Of a stretch of DNA of 64,000 nucleotides, positions 62,645 to 64,000 are shown in pieces. A program made the translations under genes and the position numbers. Position 1 is the first letter of the stretch, and each line of letters starts with the position of its first letter. Origin of the DNA: Xanthostigma xanthostigma (lineage: Eukaryota; Arthropoda; Insecta; Raphidioptera; Raphidiidae); NCBI GenBank assembly GCA_963575645.1, contig OY754465.1, forward strand, positions 6,076,001 through 6,140,000, read 5' to 3'. The notes under the pieces were generated by a model. It was not told where the DNA came from, made no database searches, and was given only the letters and a program-made list of their open reading frames with translations.

Positions 62645-62840
62645 TTGTTTGTATAAAATTCCAAAACCTACTTACAATATTTAAGTATTTTCATACGTCA
62701 AAAAATTGATTTTTATAATGATAAAATTTGTAAGAAAACGATTTTTTCGAGAGATGAGACCTAGCTAAAACGATTTTTTGCCCCCCAAAATCCCTTTTCA
62801 GTAAATTTCATCCAAATCGTTAGAGCCGTTTTCTAGAAAA
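62645..62840 (+). repeat. Middle block of the 17645 repeat
   Basis: Nearly identical to 17925-18110 (CAAAACCTACTTACAATATT, GAGAGATGAGACCTAGC, CCCTTTTCAGTAAATTTCAT). The neighbouring left and right blocks of that repeat are absent here. Confidence 0.8.
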
Positions 62841-63240
62841 TATTTAGGTACATAGGTAGATACAAGATTAGCTCGTTTAATAATATAGGGATTATTATTA
62901 TTATTATATGTTATGATTCGTTAAAACGTGACATAATTACAAATGAATCGTTTTCAATGACTTCAATAAATAAAACTATTGAAGACCCTGCATTATGACA
63001 AATAATTGCAGTACATAAAATAATAAAGTCGTAATAACCCTTTAACAAGGGTCGCGGAAACACACGTTCTAATGGTTTGTTTGCAGTTCTGTATCATTGA
63101 CCTCAATCATTTATGGAAAATGTATTACGCTGAAATTACATTATATTACGTGATATAACAAATGACTGATGATTAATATTATAGTACTATTTGTCAGTAG
63201 AAGTTTTGTTCCAAATTATGTATTGAAGGCGATTTATTTG
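62841..63240. other. No gene recognised
   Basis: AT-rich spacer without features. Confidence 0.45.
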
Positions 63241-63243
63241 GTT

Positions 63244-63385
63244 GAGGAACAATTGAAAAATAAGCTTCACCAGAGTATCGCTTGTGGCCAACGTTTCGAA
63301 ATGATGAACGTATGATGAAAATATATTTTTCGAAACGTTGGCCACATGCGATACTCTGGTAAAGTTTATTTTTCAATTGTTCCTC
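63244..63385. repeat. Hairpin with 58-bp arms
   Basis: GAGGAACAATTGAAAAATAA...GGCCAACGTTTCGAAA (63244-63301) pairs with 63328-63385 with about three mismatches and a loop of ~26 bases. The minus ORF crossing it is not a gene. Confidence 0.88.
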
Positions 63386-63389
63386 TACC

Positions 63390-64000
63390 AAAAATGATAC
63401 ATATTTCGACGAATCTTCTAAAATGATGAAAAACATTACAATGTGCAACTGAAGTATTTATTATTAATTGATGTGACGTCAAAAAATGCAGAATTATCAT
63501 TTTTGTCCAGTAGAAGTAATTATTGTCATTATAATTTACCAATTTCACAATAAAATAATAACAATGTTTGTTTTTCAAATATATGACAATATATAATTTA
63601 TAGATGATAGAAAAAAAAATAAAATACATATTTATAAATTATAACATCCGGTGATTAGTTGACAAGCTAATAATATTTAGAGGAAATCATCTTTTTCAAA
63701 CAATTTGAATTAATAAGATCAAAGCGACTATATAGCCAAAACATCTAGTCTTCAATATGGACTCTTTTAATCCTCATTTGATAGCCTTTTGGGACAGTTT
63801 AAAGGCGGCTACTTTACTACGTAAAAATATGTCAATTTTCAATTTTCCACATCAAACAGCTTGAGGAAATGAGTTAGTATGTTAGGATTCACAAACAAAC
63901 GTTCTGCTTTGTATAGATATAATACAAAATACCATGGAATTTAGGCAAAGAAAAAACCATATTTTATGTTTGAATGTATGCGTTCTAGTTTTTGATGTGA
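63390..64000. other. No gene recognised
   Basis: AT-rich to the window end. The 87-codon minus ORF (63366-63629) is Ile/Tyr/Phe-rich and probably chance. Confidence 0.5.

Overview
This is a slice of a eukaryotic, almost certainly insect, nuclear genome. It is AT-rich, has spliced genes with long introns, and is dominated by transposable elements. The Helitrons (host A|T junction, TCTATACTAATATATA start, CTAG end), the repeats bearing ACCGACTTC and AGGAGGAGGTT, and the protein sequences all suggest Lepidoptera. That order-level call is inference; insect is much firmer.

Only two cellular genes are clear. A facilitated trehalose/sugar transporter of the Tret1-like MFS family runs on the + strand, with four recognisable exons at 27935-28070, 42382-42590, 45149-45415 and 46068-46886. 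Its N-terminal exon was not found, and its first visible intron is 14.3 kb of transposon debris. A complete enolase with an uninterrupted 433-residue coding sequence lies on the - strand at 52227-53528, tail to tail with the transporter. One coding-like fragment (- strand, 23812-24090) is left unnamed.

Most of the rest is mobile DNA. Classes that could be typed from ends and target duplications are: Helitrons (8605, 16102, 23181, 38696, 55989); hAT elements with 8-bp duplications (2176, 38090, 39350, 56764, 57071); TA-flanked pogo/mariner-like elements (19572, 31496); TTAA-flanked elements (13108, 15801, 43125); non-LTR retrotransposons (a 668-codon RT ORF at 32971-34977 and an RT remnant at 28991-29734); and short elements with 13-bp duplications (11510, 21696). 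Nesting gives relative ages: a 1.1-kb repeat sits inside a hAT at 57 kb and inside a TA element at 19.6 kb, a Helitron sits inside a TTAA element at 16.1 kb, and a hAT sits inside a foldback at 2.2 kb.

The most unusual property is the density of long inverted repeats (hairpins) and of tRNA-like modules carried by repeats. Hairpins with 60-600 bp arms occur at 2.1, 4.5, 14.5, 22, 24.3, 25.9, 27.7, 36, 48.7, 51.4, 59.2 and 63.3 kb. tRNA-like sequences with A and B boxes occur at 5.2, 6.7, 8.9, 9.9, 10.7, 23.1, 23.5, 26.6, 39.0, 56.3 and 60.9 kb, and several lie at the same internal site of a repeat family. The best candidates for something undescribed are the tRNA-carrying M/N family (4.9-5.8, 9.8-11.4, 26.5 kb), the 1.2-kb foldback at 48.1-49.3 kb with ten copies of one octamer, and a hairpin family with a constant frame and a changing inner stem. 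No rRNA, CRISPR array or prokaryotic gene was seen.
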